DNA of 35,842 nucleotides from Syntrophobacterales bacterium GWC2_56_13 (GCA_001830835.1 MICJ01000037.1:112-35953); one strand, 5' to 3'. Positions 22,949 through 31,399 are shown, numbered from the stretch's first letter. Program-made: numbers and translations. Notes: generated from the letters alone by a model not told the origin.

Positions 22949-24472
22949 ATGCCTGAGAATAGAAACAACATCATGGGGTATTTCTTCAATATGATAAGCC
23001 TCATTGGAATGATACTGGCCGTGGTGGCCGCCGGTCTCATCATTGTCTTGCTTTCCGTGGAGCTGATTACCGGCGTGGAGAGCCCCTACCTGGGAATCAT
23101 GGTTTATTTTATTTTTCCCGCCATGCTGATCCTGGGCCTGCTCCTGGTGCCCATAGGCGCTTACCGTGTGAGAAAGCAGCGCCGCCTGGCAAGACCGGAC
23201 GTCATTCCGCCCTATCCGGATATGGACTTGAATGACCGCCTCAAGCGACGGTTGTTTGTCTTTTTCATCTTCGGCACCGTCATCTTTGTTCTCATTATTT
23301 CCATCGCGGCAGTCAAGGGTTACCATTTTACCGAGTCTGACGAATTTTGCGGAAAGCTTTGCCACGTGGTCATGGCCCCGGAACACACTGCCTGGAGCAA
23401 ATCTCCCCACGCCAGGGTTCGCTGTGTGGAGTGCCACATCGGACCGGGGGCAAAATGGTATGTCAAGGCCAAGATTTCCGGCCTGAAACAGATCTATGCC
23501 GTGCTGGCTCACACCTATGCGATTCCCATCGAAACTCCCGTCGTGAATCTCCGTCCTGCGCGCGATATCTGCGAGCGCTGCCACTGGCCGGAAAAGTTTT
23601 ACTCGGGTCGTCAGAGGGTATATTACCATTACGCACCCGATGAAAAGAACACGCCCCGGGAGATCAACATGCTGATCAATATCGGCGGCACCCCGAAAAG
23701 CCCGACGGCGACCGGCATTCACTGGCATATAGGCAGCGAGGTCTATTACATCGCCAGGGATAACAAACGTCTCGACATCCCCTATGTCGCCGTCAAGGAT
23801 AAAAACGGCAAGATCATCGAGTATAACGATGAGGATAGTCCGCTTTCCAAGGAGGAGATCGCCAAAGGGGAAAAGCGCCTCATGGACTGCATCGACTGTC
23901 ACAATCGTCCGACCCATATTTACCGTTCACCCGGTCAGGAGATGGACGAAAACTTTGTCTCCGGCCATATCGATCCCACCCTGCCCTTCATCAAGAAGAT
24001 CGCCGTGGAACTCCTTACCAGGCCTTACAAGACCGCAGAAGAGGGCAGGTCTGCTATTGCCGGCGGCATAGAGGAATTCTATGCCAAGAATCACCCGACG
24101 GCGGCCAGTGATAAGGCCGCTGCCATCAGGCAGGCCATCGAGATGGTGCAGGACATTTATGACCGAAACTTTTTCCCGAAGATGAAAGTGTACTGGAATA
24201 CCTACCCCGACCATATCGGTCATTTCTATACGCCCGGCTGTTTCCGTTGTCACGGGGGGAAGCACAAGTCAGAAGACGGCAAGGTCATTTCCAAGGATTG
24301 TGACCTCTGCCATACCGTTCTTGGCCAGAAACAGGAAAACATACGGCAGGGGGCGAAGGTGAATAGTTTTGTCCACCCGACGGATATCGGGGACAGCATG
24401 ATCGCACTGAATTGCAGCGAATGCCATTCAGCCGGCGGTGAAGATGTGCCGGGTGGAGGCAAGGGCAAGTAG
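22949..24472 (+). CDS. ImcH-like NapC/NirT-family heptaheme quinol dehydrogenase
   Basis: A 507-residue inner-membrane cytochrome. Three hydrophobic segments (about 15-40, 47-71 and 102-122) precede a periplasmic domain with seven heme motifs: CGKLCH (CX3CH, 134-139), CVECH (159-163), CERCH (208-212), then CIDCH, CFRCH, CDLCH and CSECH. The first two hemes and the SPHARVRCVECHIGPG stretch are typical of NapC/NirT quinol dehydrogenases. Three TM helices plus seven hemes is the layout of Geobacter ImcH, which oxidises menaquinol when high-potential metal acceptors are used. The start ATG at 22949 follows GAGGAGG. It lies next to the CbcL-like gene, the alternative low-potential enzyme. Other NapC-family roles cannot be excluded. 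Confidence 0.88.
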   Translation: MPENRNNIMGYFFNMISLIGMILAVVAAGLIIVLLSVELITGVESPYLGIMVYFIFPAMLILGLLLVPIGAYRVRKQRRLARPDVIPPYPDMDLNDRLKRRLFVFFIFGTVIFVLIISIAAVKGYHFTESDEFCGKLCHVVMAPEHTAWSKSPHARVRCVECHIGPGAKWYVKAKISGLKQIYAVLAHTYAIPIETPVVNLRPARDICERCHWPEKFYSGRQRVYYHYAPDEKNTPREINMLINIGGTPKSPTATGIHWHIGSEVYYIARDNKRLDIPYVAVKDKNGKIIEYNDEDSPLSKEEIAKGEKRLMDCIDCHNRPTHIYRSPGQEMDENFVSGHIDPTLPFIKKIAVELLTRPYKTAEEGRSAIAGGIEEFYAKNHPTAASDKAAAIRQAIEMVQDIYDRNFFPKMKVYWNTYPDHIGHFYTPGCFRCHGGKHKSEDGKVISKDCDLCHTVLGQKQENIRQGAKVNSFVHPTDIGDSMIALNCSECHSAGGEDVPGGGKGK

Positions 24473-24511
24473 CGCCTCAGGGCTGGGCGGCTACCCATAA
24501 GAGGCGCGCTT
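24472..24511 (+). terminator. Hairpin directly after the ImcH-like gene
   Basis: GCGCCTC (24472-24478, starting at the last base of the stop codon) pairs with GAGGCGC (24501-24507), followed by GCTTTT. The loop is long (22 nt) but holds a GGG/CCC inner pair. It probably acts with the better terminator 60 bp further on. Confidence 0.5.
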
Positions 24512-24567
24512 TTCATGAAACCAGCGGCTATGCTTGCCGGAGATAGATAATTCCAGGGTACAGCAGG

Positions 24568-24593
24568 AAAGCGGAGGCCTCCCCGCTTTTTTT
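24568..24593 (+). terminator. Rho-independent terminator
   Basis: AAAGCGG-AGGCCTCC-CCGCTTT followed by an uninterrupted T-run, i.e. a 7-bp stem merging with the U-tract. It separates the cytochrome pair from the DUF2339-like gene. Confidence 0.85.
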
Positions 24594-24650
24594 GCTCCAG
24601 TGCGCGTACACCTCGCAAAGCAGCAAAACACATGATGCCAGGAGGAGAAG

Positions 24651-26444
24651 ATGACAGACAAGCCATCATCTCTTGAATCCCGCGTGGAACAACTCGCCGC
24701 ACAGGTAGAGGCGCTGACCCTTAAAGTGGACGCGCTTTCGGGAAAAATCGCCCTTTTCAGCGCCAGACCAGCCATGAACGGGGCTGCATCCAGGGATGAC
24801 GACTTCCCCGACCCATCGGAAGCCCTGCTGTCGTGGGTTGGCCGCTCCTCACTCCTCCAGCGCCTTTCAACTATTTGTTTCCTCCTGGTCGTTGCCGTGG
24901 TCCTGCGCACAGTCACGGACAACGGCATGGTCAACCTCCAACTCGGCTACATCATCGGCATGAGTTACGCCGCCGCCCTGATGTTCATGGGCTGGCGGAG
25001 GTACCGGAGAGCCAACCCGCTGGCGCCCATATTCACCGCATGCGGGACAGTCCTGATGTTTGCCATCGTTGTGGAAACGCACGCCCATTTCGATGCCCTC
25101 CCCTCCGTCCCGGCCTATATCCTCCTGATGCTGACCGGCCTCGGCACAGCCGTGATCAGTTATGTCTACCGGGCGCCGGCGCCGGTTGCCGTGGGCAATC
25201 TCGGCATGTGCATCGCCGGGGCGGCGATCGATTACCCCAATCCGTTTTTCCCCTACCTGGGGATCGTACTCATCACGGCCAACCTGCTGGGTTATTTTAC
25301 CGCCCGGGCCCATAGATATTCCTGGCTCCGCTGGATACTGCTCCTGGTGACCCTGTTCATGATCAATCTGTGGGGGATCAAACTGGGGATGACTTTGCTT
25401 GGCGGTGAAGAACCGCCCCGGATACTGGCGCCGGCTTGGTTCCTGCCGCTTTTGACCATTTTCACGACAATATACGTGACAATGGCCTTTATGGGCATCA
25501 TCCGCAGTCTTCCTGGCAAGATAAGCAGATTTGAACTCGTCCTCCCCACAATCAATGTGGCCTGGGCTTTCGTGCTGGTCCAGTACGTGGTGTTCGCCAT
25601 GGGCGGCAGTAAAATCATGCTCGGCGCCATCGGTGTCATTGCCGGAGCGGGACATCTCTCAGTAGCAATGTGGTTGGCAGGCCGGGACCCGAAAGGCGCG
25701 CGCGGAACCAATGCCTTTCTCTTTGCCGGTTCCGTGTTGCTGGCGCTTGCCCTGCCCTTAGCCACTGGCAGTATTTTACTGTCTCTTCCGATCTTGGCGG
25801 CGGTTGCATTCTGGGCGGCGGTCATGTCGGCAAAGTGGCACAGCGGAAGCGTTCGCTTAACGTCATATCTCCTGCAGATTTATGCGACCGTGGCACTGGC
25901 GGTGGTACTGCTCGGCTGGGAAACGATCTCCTCTTTTCCGGCAAGTGCTGTGTCGGCCGGCGGGATCGCCTGCCTGGGTCTTATGCAATACAGGTGGTGC
26001 CGCAGCCGGAAGCCGCCCGAAGAATCGGCCTTTTTTTCCAGGATTGATAAAGGCGACTTCAGCGCCGTCGCCATTTTCCTGGCTGCGCTCATGAGTGCAT
26101 TTTTCCTGCTGCGGGTGATTGCCCACCGGCTCTTGGAAATGACCCTCGCACCGGCCGACCTGAACAACGCCCTGCACTGCAGCCAGTCGGTCATCATCAA
26201 CCTGTCCGCCATCGTGCTGATGTTTTTTGCCCAGGCGTACCGCAACAGGGAGGTGCGCAACGTGGCAATCCTGGTGACGGTGATCGGCGCCGTCAATGTT
26301 TTCCTGTACGATCTCATCAAAGCGCATGGAATGCCGCTGGTAATCAGCGTATTGTCCTTCGGCCTGGCCACAGCCGTGGAATCGGTCATCCTGGGGCGCT
26401 GGCAGCGTCCATCGCCGCCGGCGCAGGATAATGACCGTTCATGA
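24651..26444 (+). CDS. DUF2339-like polytopic membrane protein
   Basis: A 597-residue protein with a short coiled coil at the N-terminus (residues 8-35, ESRVEQLAAQVEALTLKVDAL) and then about fifteen hydrophobic helices to the end. This layout, with a leading helix then a helix-dense body carrying few charged residues, resembles DUF2339 proteins, whose function is unknown. No catalytic motif is visible. AGGAGGAG precedes the ATG. It is isolated: two terminators lie upstream, and the next gene has its own promoter. The cysteine content is low and there are no heme motifs, so a direct part in electron transfer seems unlikely. Confidence 0.6.
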   Translation: MTDKPSSLESRVEQLAAQVEALTLKVDALSGKIALFSARPAMNGAASRDDDFPDPSEALLSWVGRSSLLQRLSTICFLLVVAVVLRTVTDNGMVNLQLGYIIGMSYAAALMFMGWRRYRRANPLAPIFTACGTVLMFAIVVETHAHFDALPSVPAYILLMLTGLGTAVISYVYRAPAPVAVGNLGMCIAGAAIDYPNPFFPYLGIVLITANLLGYFTARAHRYSWLRWILLLVTLFMINLWGIKLGMTLLGGEEPPRILAPAWFLPLLTIFTTIYVTMAFMGIIRSLPGKISRFELVLPTINVAWAFVLVQYVVFAMGGSKIMLGAIGVIAGAGHLSVAMWLAGRDPKGARGTNAFLFAGSVLLALALPLATGSILLSLPILAAVAFWAAVMSAKWHSGSVRLTSYLLQIYATVALAVVLLGWETISSFPASAVSAGGIACLGLMQYRWCRSRKPPEESAFFSRIDKGDFSAVAIFLAALMSAFFLLRVIAHRLLEMTLAPADLNNALHCSQSVIINLSAIVLMFFAQAYRNREVRNVAILVTVIGAVNVFLYDLIKAHGMPLVISVLSFGLATAVESVILGRWQRPSPPAQDNDRS

Positions 26445-26528
26445 AGCGCCCTTCGGCGGCCGATTTTTCCACCGCGGCCTGCTCCTTCGGCGTCACCTTC
26501 ACTGAGATGATTCGCCCCACCAAAATGA

Positions 26529-26558
26529 TTGACACGAATCGACCCGTTCTTTTATGAT
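26529..26558 (+). promoter_or_regulatory. Sigma-70-type promoter of the pyruvate-kinase-domain protein
   Basis: TTGACA (26529-26534), 18-bp spacer, TATGAT (26553-26558), 11/12 consensus positions. Start near 26565, ~50 nt before the ATG. Confidence 0.7.
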
Positions 26559-26616
26559 ATACTTCGACGTCGTGCGGACATCACTCCGTTTTCTCAGAAT
26601 CAGGAGGTCAGAAGAG

Positions 26617-27207
26617 ATGGAAGCAAACGACTTGTTCCGGGAGGTACCCTGCCGGTACTTCACGAAACCCGGTCCCGCCAATACCGGGGCCGTCCTTGAG
26701 GCCGCAGGCCGGCGGGCCAAAGATCTCACCATCGGCCGGGTGGTCGTGGCATCGTGCACCGGCGGAACCGCCTTTGCGGCGCGGAAAATATTCGCTCCGT
26801 CGGCCAGGATCATCGCCGTCACGCATGTGACGGGTTTTGCAGAGCCCAACGTCCAGGAGTTGAGCGAGGAGGACCGCCGGGCGCTCCAGGAGCAAGGAGT
26901 GGAGGTCCTGACCTGCGCCCACGCCTTCGGCGGCGTCGGACGCGGTGTGAGAAACAAAGTCGGTACGTATCAGATCGATGAGATCATGGCATTTACTCTC
27001 CGGACCTTCGGCCAGGGGACGAAGGTAGCCGTCGAGATCGCCCTGATGGCCGCCGATGCGGGGCTCATCCGGACCGATGAGGACGTGATTGCTATCGGCG
27101 GTTCCGGGAAGGGGGCGGATACGGCCCTTGTCCTGCGGCCGGCCACGAGCTCCCATATTTTCGACCTGAACGTCAAAGAGGTGATCTGCAAACCGGCGAA
27201 TCTGTAA
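26617..27207 (+). CDS. Stand-alone pyruvate kinase C-terminal (alpha/beta) domain protein
   Basis: A 196-residue protein resembling the regulatory C-terminal domain of pyruvate kinase without the catalytic barrel: KPGPANTGAVLEAAGRRAKDL, VVVASCTGGTAFAARKIF, IIAVTHVTGF, and GSGKGADTALVLRP. Such single-domain proteins occur in archaea and anaerobic bacteria, usually annotated as pyruvate kinase alpha/beta domain proteins; their function is unknown. The ATG at 26617 lies after AGGAGGTCAGAAGAG. It has its own promoter and appears to be monocistronic, with a GAAGAGC/GCTCTTC hairpin at 27221-27243 just after the stop. The Rossmann-like GxGKG stretch could bind a phosphorylated ligand, but this is a guess. 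Confidence 0.8.
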   Translation: MEANDLFREVPCRYFTKPGPANTGAVLEAAGRRAKDLTIGRVVVASCTGGTAFAARKIFAPSARIIAVTHVTGFAEPNVQELSEEDRRALQEQGVEVLTCAHAFGGVGRGVRNKVGTYQIDEIMAFTLRTFGQGTKVAVEIALMAADAGLIRTDEDVIAIGGSGKGADTALVLRPATSSHIFDLNVKEVICKPANL

Positions 27208-27380
27208 GCCCCCTGTACATGAAGAGCCTTGAAAATGCTCTTCACCGGGTCGTGGGATATTTTTCGCCTCTTTGCAAAAAAATGTTTTCATTTCTTCATG
27301 TTCTCGGATTATACTTCAATCCTGAACCACCGACCTGTCCGGCGGAGGTCTTCTGCATCCGCCTGAGCAAGGAGATGGAG

Positions 27381-29087
27381 ATGAAAAGGCTGCTCGGTGC
27401 GATTTTTGGTGTGATTCTCAGCGCAATCCTTTCAGGGGCTCTCCCCGCCCGGGCGGAGAACTACACGATCCGGGGCGATATGGGAGCGGAGATCCGCTAC
27501 GAACTGCGGGAGAGGATCACCGGCGGGACGGGTGTCAGGGAGACCACGCTGAGCGTCGTCATACCGGAGAGCTTCAAGTCGCCCACCTTCCGCCAGGAGG
27601 TCCGGGACGTCGATCTCTCCTTCGTCCCCCGCCCCGATGAGCAGAAAAAGACGGAGGACGGCCGGGGAAACAGGATCATCACCGCCGCCTGGAATGGCTC
27701 CCCCGCTTTTATCGACGTCAGGCTGACAGTCAATGCGATCAATACGACGGGCCTCGAGACGATCGAGACGACCGCCCCCTTTCCGCCGGGGGCAGTCACA
27801 GGCGACATCAGGGATTATCTTCGAGCGACGGAACAGGTTCAGTCCGATCATCCGCAAATCCGAGCTCTGGCGGGCGACCTGACACGGGGGGTCGCCACCC
27901 AGTTCGACGCCGTCCAGCGGTTGATCTCCTGGGTGGTGGATCACGTCTCCTACGTCAATCCCCCCTTGAATTACGATGCCCTCTACTCACTGGAATCGGG
28001 AAAGGGGAACTGCCAGAATTTCTCCCACCTGAGCGCCGCGCTCCTCCGGGCCGTCGGCATCCCCGTCCGGATCGTCAACGGCATGACCCTTAACCGGCCC
28101 TTCGACGTGCCCTGGCAGCAGGGGATGATGACCTTCAAGATGGGCCAGGGGCGTCACTCCTGGATCGAGGTCTGGTTCCCCGATCTCGGGTGGGTGCCTT
28201 TCGATCCCCAGAACTCCGAACTCTTCGTTTCCAGCCGTTTTATCCGCATCGAGGTGGGCGTCGACAACAACGAGACAAAAAACGACGGCCTGCTCCGCTG
28301 GACCCAGACCCGGAACGCCGTCCTGAAACCCAGGCTCCAGGAGACCCTCAGCGCTGACTTCCTGAAGGATCAGATCAGCCTCCGGGGCAACCGGGAAGCC
28401 TACGGACCCCGGAACCTCCTCCTCTGCCCGTCCGTCCGGGCGTCATTCCAGCCGCTGGCGATCAAACCCCTCCCGCCCCCGCCCGTATTTACCGAGGCCG
28501 AGAAGCGCGCCTTCCTCTACGAGTTGCCCTTTGTCTACGGCAATCTGGAGTTTCCCGAGGATGTCGATTTTGCCTTTCCTCGGGTAACCCTCTCGGCCGG
28601 CGGCGACGCCTTCGAGATGCGCCGCAATTTCCTCGTGGAAACCGCCGAATATGTGACCACCAACCTGACCCAGTACGCCCAGGTGGTCATATTGCAAAAA
28701 CCTCTCCGGCTGGATAAGGTAGGACTTGCCCTCCACAACTTCGGGGGTGGCGGGTGGCTCTGGGTGGATCTCTTTGCGGACCGGGACGGAAAACCAGGCC
28801 CCCTGATCGGGGCGAGCGTCCTCGTAAATATCGAGGAGATCTCCACGCGACCGGGTTATCGGTGGGTCGATTTCGATTTCAGCCGGGAGAACCCCATCCT
28901 CATGCCGGGCGCCTACTGGATCGCCCTCGGATTCTCAGGGAGTCCCGTCGTCAACTGGTTTTATACCTACGGCAAGCCGGTAGGCCCCGTGCATGGCACC
29001 CGCTACAAGGGGGTTTTCGCGCGGGATTGGAGCGGCGCCCTCAATTATGAATTCAATTACCGGCTCAGCGGCCGGACGATGAAATAG
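27381..29087 (+). CDS. Exported transglutaminase-like (cysteine peptidase fold) protein
   Basis: A 568-residue protein with a cleavable signal peptide (MKRLLGAIFGVILSAILSG..., cleavage near PARAEN) and a transglutaminase-like domain in the middle. The catalytic triad is visible as C211 in GKGNCQNFSHLSAALLRA, H259 in GRHSWIEVWFPDLGW and D275 in PFDPQN. A beta-rich N-terminal domain (~25-160) precedes it. The C-terminal ~230 residues look like a beta-sandwich (VGLALHNFGGGGWLWVDLF, PGAYWIALGFSG), which I do not recognise by name. It would act in the periplasm on protein or peptide substrates. AAGGAG lies 7 bases before the ATG; the frame upstream is open but unsupported. A strong hairpin follows the stop. 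Confidence 0.85.
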   Translation: MKRLLGAIFGVILSAILSGALPARAENYTIRGDMGAEIRYELRERITGGTGVRETTLSVVIPESFKSPTFRQEVRDVDLSFVPRPDEQKKTEDGRGNRIITAAWNGSPAFIDVRLTVNAINTTGLETIETTAPFPPGAVTGDIRDYLRATEQVQSDHPQIRALAGDLTRGVATQFDAVQRLISWVVDHVSYVNPPLNYDALYSLESGKGNCQNFSHLSAALLRAVGIPVRIVNGMTLNRPFDVPWQQGMMTFKMGQGRHSWIEVWFPDLGWVPFDPQNSELFVSSRFIRIEVGVDNNETKNDGLLRWTQTRNAVLKPRLQETLSADFLKDQISLRGNREAYGPRNLLLCPSVRASFQPLAIKPLPPPPVFTEAEKRAFLYELPFVYGNLEFPEDVDFAFPRVTLSAGGDAFEMRRNFLVETAEYVTTNLTQYAQVVILQKPLRLDKVGLALHNFGGGGWLWVDLFADRDGKPGPLIGASVLVNIEEISTRPGYRWVDFDFSRENPILMPGAYWIALGFSGSPVVNWFYTYGKPVGPVHGTRYKGVFARDWSGALNYEFNYRLSGRTMK

Positions 29088-29099
29088 TCGTTCCCTTCG

Positions 29100-29143
29100 C
29101 CGGGAGCCTGATCCATCCAGACAGGCCCCCGGTGAACGGTTTT
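29100..29143 (+). terminator. Hairpin between convergent genes
   Basis: CCGGG-A-GCCTG / CAGGC-C-CCCGG with an 11-nt loop (29100-29132), then GGTTTTA. A ten-pair stem with one mismatch, placed between the transglutaminase-like gene and the convergent desulforedoxin-like gene, so it may serve both. Confidence 0.55.
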
Positions 29144-29162
29144 ACCATGATCGGGAGCAGGA

Positions 29163-29471
29163 TCACTTCTTCGCCCGCGCCGGCTTTTTCCCTGCCGGTT
29201 TAGCCTTTGCGGCCGCCTTGGCCGGGGCCTTTGCCGTGGCTTTCGCCGGCGCTGCCTTGGCGGCTGCTTTTGCCGAGGCCTTTGCCGGTTTCTTCACGGG
29301 CTTCTTTGCAGCGGCCTGTTTTTTGACCGGGCCCGCCGCCGCCTTCACTCTGGCCATGGGCTTTTTGCAGCAGAGGAGCTCCGTCACAGCGCACCCGCAG
29401 CCCTCGTCGACGACCACCACCAGACCGCACACCTCACAACTCAGAGAATCGCCCTTCTTTGCCTTTGCCAT
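29163..29471 (-). CDS. Desulforedoxin-like metal site fused to a histone H1-like Lys/Ala tail
   Basis: A 102-residue protein in two unlike halves. Residues 1-40 carry C12-x2-C15 (CEVCG) and C34-C35 (LLCCKKPM), the four-Cys pattern of desulforedoxin and of the desulfoferrodoxin N-terminal domain, which bind one Fe; two more Cys (25, 27) sit between. Residues ~42-102 are almost only Ala, Lys and Pro (KKPVKKPAKASAKAAAK-type repeats), as in bacterial H1-like DNA-binding tails. The ATG at 29471 follows AAGGAGG at ideal spacing; the longer open frame is part of the upstream gene region. It lies 19 bp after the alpha/beta-hydrolase gene. The two-part structure suggests nucleic acid or polyanion association of a small redox or metal site. 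Confidence 0.75.
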   Translation of the reverse strand: MAKAKKGDSLSCEVCGLVVVVDEGCGCAVTELLCCKKPMARVKAAAGPVKKQAAAKKPVKKPAKASAKAAAKAAPAKATAKAPAKAAAKAKPAGKKPARAKK

Positions 29472-29490
29472 GTCTGCTTCCTCCTTTTCG

Positions 29491-30483
29491 CTAAAGATTA
29501 GATCCCGCTCTGCCGGAACCCCGGCCTGCCCGGGCTTCCCTGGCTGCAAAATCGTGTGATTCATCCTGCGAATGCTGCTGGCAGATCGACCTACCGACCG
29601 GCCCCTTTTCCTCCAGCCGCGGGGCGCTAAAGAATTCCCGGATGAGGAGGGTAACCTCCCGGGGACGTTCCATGGGGATCAGGTGGCCGGCGTCTTTCAC
29701 CAGGCGGCGTTCGCAGTTCGGGATAAGGGATTGGATACGGTCGAGATCGATGAAGCCCCTGTTTTCGCTCTTTTCCCCTTCGACGATGAGAACTGGGCAG
29801 GAAACTTTTGGGAGAAGGGGCCAGGGGTCGAACTGCCTCCCCCCCATGAAGAGAGCAGCCTCCCGCCGGGGACTGCAGACGAGCCGGAGCCCCCCATTTT
29901 CCCCGCCGGTCATGCCATGGTTGATGTAGAGCTCCAGCATCTCCTCGTCCCATCTCTGAAACAGTGCGCGGGAGTGGAGATAGGTCATGGCCTCGTCCCG
30001 GTCGCGCCAGAAGTCGATCCGCTTGATCGCCCTGGCAGCGATAGGGTGCTCGTCAACACGCATATGGCCCAGGTAGAATTCCCGGGGGAGGAGAATGGGC
30101 TCGATGAGGACCATGCCCGCCGCCGGGAGTCCATAGAAGGCATTGGCGATCATGTGCACTGTCGCCCCCATGGAATGGCCTACCAGAAAAGGCCTTGTTA
30201 ACTGCAGGGCGTCGCAGAGGCGTATGGTATCCTCCGCCAGGGTCGCCCAGCTGAGCCCCCCGTTTTCCGGATCTGACTCGCGGTGATCGCCGAAGGAGGG
30301 GGCAACGATACGGTAAGCGCCGGCGAGTTCCCGCGCAAGGGGATGCCAGAGCCAGGGCTGGAAGCCTGTGGCGTGGAGGAAAATCAGGGGTGGACCCTCT
30401 CCCTCATAGAGGAGATAAGAGATCTCCGCATCCCCGATATTCTGCCTGCAGATTTGCGGATGGTTGCCGTTCGTAGCCTTCAC
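29491..30483 (-). CDS. Alpha/beta hydrolase
   Basis: A 330-residue alpha/beta-hydrolase fold protein. The nucleophile elbow is GHSMG (FLVGHSMGATVH), the oxyanion loop segment is FLHATGFQPWLW, the acid probably lies near VEGEKSENRGF, and the His is in KDAGHLIPMERP. No signal peptide, so cytosolic. The start is a GTG at 30483. The last ~35 residues (SICQQHSQDESHDF...) extend beyond the usual fold and may be disordered. Substrate cannot be inferred: the family includes esterases, C-C hydrolases and haloperoxidase-like enzymes. It is flanked by a nitroreductase upstream (40 bp) and the desulforedoxin-like gene downstream, all on one strand, so the three could be co-transcribed. Confidence 0.82.
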   Translation of the reverse strand: MKATNGNHPQICRQNIGDAEISYLLYEGEGPPLIFLHATGFQPWLWHPLARELAGAYRIVAPSFGDHRESDPENGGLSWATLAEDTIRLCDALQLTRPFLVGHSMGATVHMIANAFYGLPAAGMVLIEPILLPREFYLGHMRVDEHPIAARAIKRIDFWRDRDEAMTYLHSRALFQRWDEEMLELYINHGMTGGENGGLRLVCSPRREAALFMGGRQFDPWPLLPKVSCPVLIVEGEKSENRGFIDLDRIQSLIPNCERRLVKDAGHLIPMERPREVTLLIREFFSAPRLEEKGPVGRSICQQHSQDESHDFAAREARAGRGSGRAGSNL

Positions 30484-30523
30484 CTTTGCTGCACCCTTTC
30501 CAAGGTTTCGAATGCGTCACCGT

Positions 30524-31189
30524 TCACCTGACCCAGGTGGTAAATTCGTCCGGGATTGCCCGTTCCCTTGTAAAATTGTTGATCGGCGCCTCAGAGTCGG
30601 GATAGCCCAGCGTGACGCCAATGATGACGGCCTTCTCCTCCGGGATCGGGATGGTCTCCCGGATCAGCTCCGGATATCTGGCCGATACGGCCAGAATGCA
30701 GCTCCCCAGGCCGCGGGCGTGGGCCAGCAGGCAAACCGTCTGCTGGATCGCACCGATGTCCAGCATCGCATATTCCCGGGCGAGACTTCTATCCACGCAG
30801 AAGAGGAGGAGACAGGGAGCGTCGAAGAGGGCGAACGTATCTCCCGCATAGCGGAGACGCCCCTCCTTATCCTCGCGGGGGATCTCCATGGCGGTCAAGA
30901 GCCTTTTCCCTATCTCCGTGTATCGCCTCTTCAGGGTCTCCGGCCAGACTTCGGGCATCGGGGTGTCCGGTGCGGCAATGGCGCCGTCCAGGAACCGCTG
31001 CCGGTTGGCTTTTTTGAAGCGTTCCAGGGGTTCGCCGACAACCACCCAGATCTCCCAAGGCTGGGTATTCGCCCAGGAGGGCGACCAGCGGGCCGCTTCT
31101 ATGATCTCCCGGATGAGCCCCTCTGGAACGGGATCCGGCCTGAACTTGCGAATGCTCCTTCTCGTTGTGACCGCCTGAAAAATCTCCAT
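30524..31189 (-). CDS. Nitroreductase-family flavoprotein
   Basis: A 221-residue FMN-dependent nitroreductase-like protein: MEIFQAVTTRRSIRKFRPDP at the N-terminus (phosphate-binding RRSIR), IIEAARWSPSWANTQPW, and the C-terminal DIGAIQQTVCLLAHARGLGSC and GVTLGYPDSE typical of the family. It should be a cytosolic homodimer using NAD(P)H; the substrate is unknown. GGAGGG is placed 7 bases before the ATG. The first gene of a minus-strand group with the alpha/beta hydrolase and the desulforedoxin-like protein. No metal- or cluster-binding extension is present. Confidence 0.9.
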   Translation of the reverse strand: MEIFQAVTTRRSIRKFRPDPVPEGLIREIIEAARWSPSWANTQPWEIWVVVGEPLERFKKANRQRFLDGAIAAPDTPMPEVWPETLKRRYTEIGKRLLTAMEIPREDKEGRLRYAGDTFALFDAPCLLLFCVDRSLAREYAMLDIGAIQQTVCLLAHARGLGSCILAVSARYPELIRETIPIPEEKAVIIGVTLGYPDSEAPINNFTRERAIPDEFTTWVR

Positions 31190-31367
31190 TGTTCTCCCTC
31201 CCTCTTAATTTTTTACGCCCTGCATGCGGCAAATGTTCGCGAGAGATATACCAAGATTTACGGGTAAATGCCATAAAAAATTTCCCCTCTGTCCGGCATG
31301 ATCACCCTGAAAAAGATTGCAGAAATCCCGAAAAATCTCTACACTCAGAACAATCGCAACGGAAAGC

Positions 31368-31399
31368 AAAGGGACAGCTCCCTGTTTATTCCCTGTCCC
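31368..31399 (+). repeat. GGGACAG-type interspersed repeat copy 2 (hairpin)
   Basis: AAAGGGACAG (31368-31377) pairs through GGGACAG with CTGTCCC (31393-31399) around CTCCCTGTTTATTCC. It matches the copy at 4993-5022 in its first half (GACAGCTCCC then TTTAT). Here the palindrome is complete. It lies upstream of the SH3-NlpC/P60 gene. Confidence 0.55.
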
